From positions 248,001 to 312,000 of the forward strand of contig NZ_JAHBBG010000002.1 of assembly GCF_019331715.1 (NCBI RefSeq): a stretch of DNA of 64,000 nucleotides. Direction: 5' to 3'. This DNA comes from Bifidobacterium simiiventris. GTDB taxonomy: Bacteria > Actinomycetota > Actinomycetes > Actinomycetales > Bifidobacteriaceae. The number at the start of each line of letters is the position of its first letter. Within the stretch, counting starts at the first letter, position 1. A program made the position numbers and the translations under genes. Positions 63,646-64,000 of this stretch are shown in pieces. The notes under the pieces are model-generated. The model worked only from the letters and a program-made list of their open reading frames with translations. It was not told where the DNA came from and made no database searches.

Positions 63646-63892
63646 ATGACGGGCATCATGGACCGGATGACGGATGATCATGACGGCCGCGGCCGGATGT
63701 CGTCGATGATCGCGACGGTGCTCGCCGTTGCGGTGCCGGTGCTGTTCATCGCCGGCGGACATCGCCACCGTCGACCTCACTTGCGACGGCAGCGACAAAT
63801 CGCTCACTTCAGGCGAACAGTCGATGACCGACTATCTGTATCTCAACGACGACGGCAGGACATGGACCGAAATCGACCACGGCAACGGCTGA
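63646..63892 (+). pseudogene. Frameshifted small membrane-anchored protein gene
   Basis: From ATG 63646 one frame gives a short cytoplasmic start and a membrane span (SSMIATVLAVAVPVLFIAGG). From about 63758 a shifted frame (+1) gives DIATVDLTCDGSDKSLTSGE and ends WTEIDHGNG at TGA 63890. The second frame has a stop at 63707 and no start, and the first frame turns into Arg-rich nonsense at the same place. A single base lost near GCCGGCGGAC would explain this. Confidence 0.5.
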
Positions 63893-63936
63893 GCAATCGT
63901 CAGCCGATGCTTGACGGACGTTCGCTTTTCGATGAA

Positions 63937-63998
63937 CTGACGATTAGCCGGCGGCGCGGCATAATGGATGACGGCATCATTCATGCCGTCAAGGAGGA
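63937..63998 (+). promoter_or_regulatory. Promoter, hairpin and ribosome site of a gene beyond the window
   Basis: CTGACG (63937-63942) and CATAAT (63960-63965) are 17 bases apart. A perfect 9-bp hairpin (63969-63977 and 63983-63991) follows, then AAGGAGG (from 63991). The start codon should lie just past the end of the window. Confidence 0.5.
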
Positions 63999-64000
63999 AA

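Overview
The window is a high-GC Gram-positive chromosome segment that I read as Bifidobacterium. The evidence is gene content (two WhiB factors, CarD, a PdtaS/PdtaR pair, an actinobacterial eno-ftsB-DUF501-ppx block, two glycogen enzymes and an L-lactate dehydrogenase paralogue), the GC-rich codon use, and a LacI-type palindrome before both eno and pyk like those used by bifidobacterial central-carbon regulators. I do not commit to a species.

From 1 to 17 kb the content is mostly housekeeping: the 3' end of a UPF0182 membrane protein, a GNAT, pth overlapping mfd, a lipoprotein, eno, an FtsB-like protein, DUF501, ppx, tRNA-Leu(TAA), sdaA, an FKBP, greA and a haemolysin III-type membrane protein. 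From 17 to 29 kb lies an envelope and regulation block: the PdtaS-type kinase, two WhiB genes, a two-P-loop FtsK/EccC-like membrane ATPase, an LCP ligase, a large membrane glycosyltransferase, DUF5719 and a metallopeptidase-like protein that lacks its zinc motif. From 29 to 42 kb are a HAD phosphatase, ComF, the block glgB-response regulator-histidine kinase, carD-ispF, a Mn/Zn ABC transporter in two transcription units, folD and rpsA. From 42 to 57 kb are coaE-uvrB, TerC, pyk, two NUDIX hydrolases, a tRNA with a Leu(CAA) anticodon, PdtaR-polA, a Nif3-like protein, glgX and a multi-span membrane protein.

From about 57.6 kb the window becomes accessory. A tRNA-Pro is followed by an excisionase-like stub with no integrase, a TacAT-type toxin-antitoxin pair, a frameshifted repeat-rich gene and tRNA-Leu(GAG). 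Beyond that come DUF1304, two copies of a GNAT gene sharing a 444-bp repeat around a FlaR-like kinase and an atypical LDH paralogue, two large palindromes, an unknown membrane-anchored protein and a frameshifted small gene.

Themes that tie the window together are glycolytic exit (eno, pyk, LDH) and glycogen turnover (glgB, glgX), a two-component pair split over 31 kb (PdtaS and PdtaR), and many genes with a -10 hexamer 6-8 bases before the start codon, which suggests leaderless mRNAs. I saw no CRISPR array, no intact prophage or IS element, and no rRNA.
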